Shown here: one piece after another, positions 62,305 through 64,000 of the stretch | Layout of the letters: every line of letters starts with the position of its first letter | Position numbering within the stretch: position 1 is the first letter of the stretch | Assembly: GCA_963791495.1 (NCBI GenBank) | Contig: CAWBST010000009.1 | Coordinates: forward strand, 414,671-478,670 | Length of the DNA stretch: 64,000 nucleotides | Direction: 5' to 3' | Origin: JAMXLO01 sp963791495 | GTDB taxonomy: Bacteria; Pseudomonadota; Alphaproteobacteria; Acetobacterales; Acetobacteraceae | The notes under the pieces: model-generated | Told to the model about the DNA's origin: nothing | The model's input: the letters and a program-made list of their open reading frames with translations, nothing else | The model's database searches: none | Translations under genes and position numbers: made by a program

Positions 62305-63392
62305 CACTGCGCATCCTCGCAGCCGCGAGCCCCGGCGAGGTGCGCGTGGCGGTGCTGCGTGCTGACACGCTGCTGGACTATGCGATCTGGCGACCGGGAG
62401 CCCCGGACGGAGTTGGCGATCTTCACCGGGGCCGAGTGATCGCCAGGGTTCCCGCCATGGCGGGGAGCTTCCTGGCGTTGGAGGGAGCCGAAGGATTCCT
62501 GCCCGACAGCGAGGGCGGCGCGGGCCTGCACGAAGGGGATTTCGTATCGGTCCGCGTCACCCGCGCGTCGCAGGGCGGCAAGGGTCCCCGCCTGACAGCG
62601 CATCTGGCCTTGGACGAAATCCTCCCGGCGCGCGGTCCCGGTGCGTTGCTGGAACTCGCTCGGGTTCACTCGGATGCTCGGGTGCTGATCGACGACGGCG
62701 CCCTGGCTGCCAGGCTGAAACCGTCGCTGGGCGATCGCGTGGTTGTCGTGACCAGGGCGTTCGATGCCGACATCGAGGAGCAAGTGGAGGCGCTGGCGCA
62801 ACCGGATATCGAGCTTGCCGGCGGTGTCCGACTCAACATCCACCCTACGCCGGCGCTGACTGCAATCGACGTCGACGGCGGCGGCACGATGGCAGGGCGG
62901 CGAGGCAAGACCGCGTCCCATCGAGCAACGAATTCGGCCGTTGTGCCGGAGCTGGCGCGGCAGATTCGGCTGCGCAATTTGTCCGGCGCGATCCTGGTGG
63001 ACTTCGCCGGACTGAAGGCGCGTGGGCGGGCCTCGCTTGCGCCGGCCCTGCACGCCGCGCTGGCGCAGGACCCGCTGCGGCCACGCCTGCTCGGCTTCAC
63101 GGCATTGGGCCTCGCGGAGATCGTTCGGCGTCGCGTGCATCCTCCGCTGCACGAGCTGCTGGATGGTCCACATGCCGCGGGGTTGGCGGCGTTGCGTCGG
63201 ATTGCGACCGAGACGACGGAGGCACCGCACCGGATGCCGGTTCTGCGCGCATCGCCAGCGATCCTGGCTGCGCTACAGAGTGACGCGGAAGCCCTGCCGG
63301 ACCTTGCGCGCCGCGCCGGGCGTGTCTTGATTCTGCGGTCGGATCCTACACTCCCATCAACCACGTGGACGCTTGAGACGAAAGATGACTGA
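62301..63392 (+). CDS. Ribonuclease E/G family protein (short, RNase G-like)
   Basis: 363 residues. An S1-like domain 'DLHRGRVIARVPAMAGSFLALEGAEGFLPD' is followed by 'VTRASQGGKGPRLTAHLAL' and the catalytic DNase I-like part with the Mg-binding Asp residues in 'LTAIDVDGGG' and 'AILVDFAGLKARGRASL'. It lacks the long C-terminal scaffold of RNase E and the zinc-link Cys pair, fitting the compact form used in several alphaproteobacteria. It cleaves single-stranded RNA during rRNA or mRNA processing. Starts at a GTG overlapping the maf stop. Confidence 0.88.
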   Translation: MTLRILAAASPGEVRVAVLRADTLLDYAIWRPGAPDGVGDLHRGRVIARVPAMAGSFLALEGAEGFLPDSEGGAGLHEGDFVSVRVTRASQGGKGPRLTAHLALDEILPARGPGALLELARVHSDARVLIDDGALAARLKPSLGDRVVVVTRAFDADIEEQVEALAQPDIELAGGVRLNIHPTPALTAIDVDGGGTMAGRRGKTASHRATNSAVVPELARQIRLRNLSGAILVDFAGLKARGRASLAPALHAALAQDPLRPRLLGFTALGLAEIVRRRVHPPLHELLDGPHAAGLAALRRIATETTEAPHRMPVLRASPAILAALQSDAEALPDLARRAGRVLILRSDPTLPSTTWTLETKDD

Positions 63393-63570
63393 GCACAAAC
63401 GATCGGCGACATCGTGTCCGATCTGCGGCAAGCCCGTGGCTGACGAGCTTCGCCCGTTCTGCAGCCGCCGGTGCGCGGATGTCGACCTGGGACGCTGGCT
63501 GACCGAGCAGTATCGGATACCTGGGACGCTGAGCGAGGCAGACGAAGAGCCTGCGGCCGAGCCAACTTGA
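63385..63570 (+). CDS. yacG: DNA gyrase inhibitor YacG
   Basis: 61 residues with the zinc finger 'CPICGKPV...RPFCSRRCADVDLGRWL' (CxxC, CxxxC) and 'EQYRIPG', as in YacG, which binds GyrB and inhibits gyrase. The gene overlaps the RNase stop by 8 bases and ends the infA-maf-RNase-yacG operon, just before tRNA-Phe. Confidence 0.95.
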   Translation: MTEHKRSATSCPICGKPVADELRPFCSRRCADVDLGRWLTEQYRIPGTLSEADEEPAAEPT

Positions 63571-63607
63571 TCGGCTGGGTGGCATGGGCTATGGGCAGCC
63601 GCCCGGC

Positions 63608-63683
63608 GCCCAGGTAGCTCAGTTGGTAGAGCATGCGACTGAAAATCGCAGTGTCGGTGGTTCGATTCCGCCCCTGGGCACCA
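63608..63683 (+). tRNA. tRNA-Phe (GAA)
   Basis: 76 bases including an encoded CCA. Acceptor arms GCCCAGG (63608-63614) and CCTGGGC pair, the D-arm is AGCTCAGTTGGTAGAGC, the anticodon loop CTGAAAA sits on stem TGCGA/TCGCA, and the T-loop is TTCGATT. The anticodon GAA reads Phe codons. Confidence 0.97.
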
Positions 63684-63929
63684 TCCATCGGCCGTAGAGG
63701 TCTCGGATTCCTGATGATGGAATCACCAATGGATCGCCTGGTCGGAAGCCGCTGACCGAGGCCGTTCCCTTGCGGTCGATTTTTGAGCCGGGCTGCCCCT
63801 CCAGGCTATACGCCAACTGGCTAAGGAAGTTGATATAGAAGGTGGGGCAGGCACGTTGGAAGGTCGGCGCTTTACTTGGCGACGGTCGCCATGTAGCTGG
63901 GCCTGCAACAACTTTGCGCAAGTTTTTCG

Positions 63930-64000
63930 GCGCCCTTAGCTCAGTTGGATAGAGCAACAGCCTTCTAAGCTGTGGGTCACTGGTTCGAGTCCAGTAGGGC
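63930..64000 (+). tRNA. tRNA-Arg (TCT), 3' end cut by window edge
   Basis: Acceptor GCGCCCT, D-arm AGCTCAGTTGGATAGAGC, anticodon loop CTTCTAA on stem ACAGC/GCTGT giving anticodon TCT (Arg AGA/AGG), and T-loop TTCGAGT. The last bases of the acceptor stem lie beyond the window. Confidence 0.95.

Noticed and set aside
63619..63957. Minus-strand ORF of 112 residues near the 3' end, with 'GGIEPPTLRFSVACSTN'
   Set aside because: It is read across tRNA-Phe and the start of tRNA-Arg; the GGIEPPT peptide is the usual false translation of a tRNA.

Overview
The window looks like chromosomal DNA of a high-GC alphaproteobacterium, most likely in the Acetobacteraceae or a close relative. The grounds are the short-form hisG with hisD, then infA, maf, a short RNase E/G gene, yacG and tRNA-Phe at 59.4-63.7 kb, many alphaproteobacterial-type catabolic enzymes, and uniformly GC-rich codon use outside a few islands. 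This is inferred from gene content; no 16S gene is present.

Layout. 0-4.2 kb: the end of a crotonase gene, then a molybdopterin-binding xanthine dehydrogenase-type subunit cut off at about 2436 by a BrnT/antitoxin island, then an unrecognised gene (3240-3913) followed by a 33-bp inverted repeat. 4.2-11.8 kb: a VOC protein, two MFS transporters, a stress block (small Gly-rich membrane protein, Hsp20, host-attachment-like protein) with two FNR/FixK-type boxes, an ECF sigma/anti-sigma pair and an enolase-superfamily dehydratase. 11.8-18.8 kb: a broken methyltransferase, a DsrE-like exported protein, an HdrC/HdrB-like pair, an extradiol-dioxygenase-like protein, a GNAT enzyme and a NitT/TauT-type ABC importer. 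18.8-24.3 kb: a serine hydrolase, a GMC oxidoreductase/MDR reductase/PEP-mutase-family set and small stress proteins. 24.3-33.4 kb: a GGDEF-EAL protein, a ThDP enzyme/FdhF-like molybdoenzyme pair and a frameshifted MFS gene. 33.3-44 kb: a C13 peptidase lipoprotein and catabolic or transport genes, several frameshifted.

44-55.1 kb is the accessory zone. It holds a second copy of the unrecognised gene, a Res-Xre toxin-antitoxin pair lying between two direct copies of a repeat, a second repeat family, a fragment that reads as a ribonucleotide reductase tail, and an apparently lower-GC, badly decayed minus-strand cassette. That cassette contains a small alpha/beta protein, a caspase-like protease and an Hsp90-type ATPase, and it is interrupted by an IS1380-family element. 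55.2-64 kb returns to core genes: nrdA (frameshifted), a Na/Pi cotransporter (frameshifted), hisG, hisD, infA, maf, rng-like, yacG and two tRNAs.

An unusual number of conserved genes carry single-base frameshifts. Inside the 48.8-55.1 kb cassette true decay is convincing, because it has stops, an IS insertion and a lost catalytic residue. Elsewhere, and especially in nrdA, an assembly indel is an equally good explanation. No rRNA genes or CRISPR arrays were seen.
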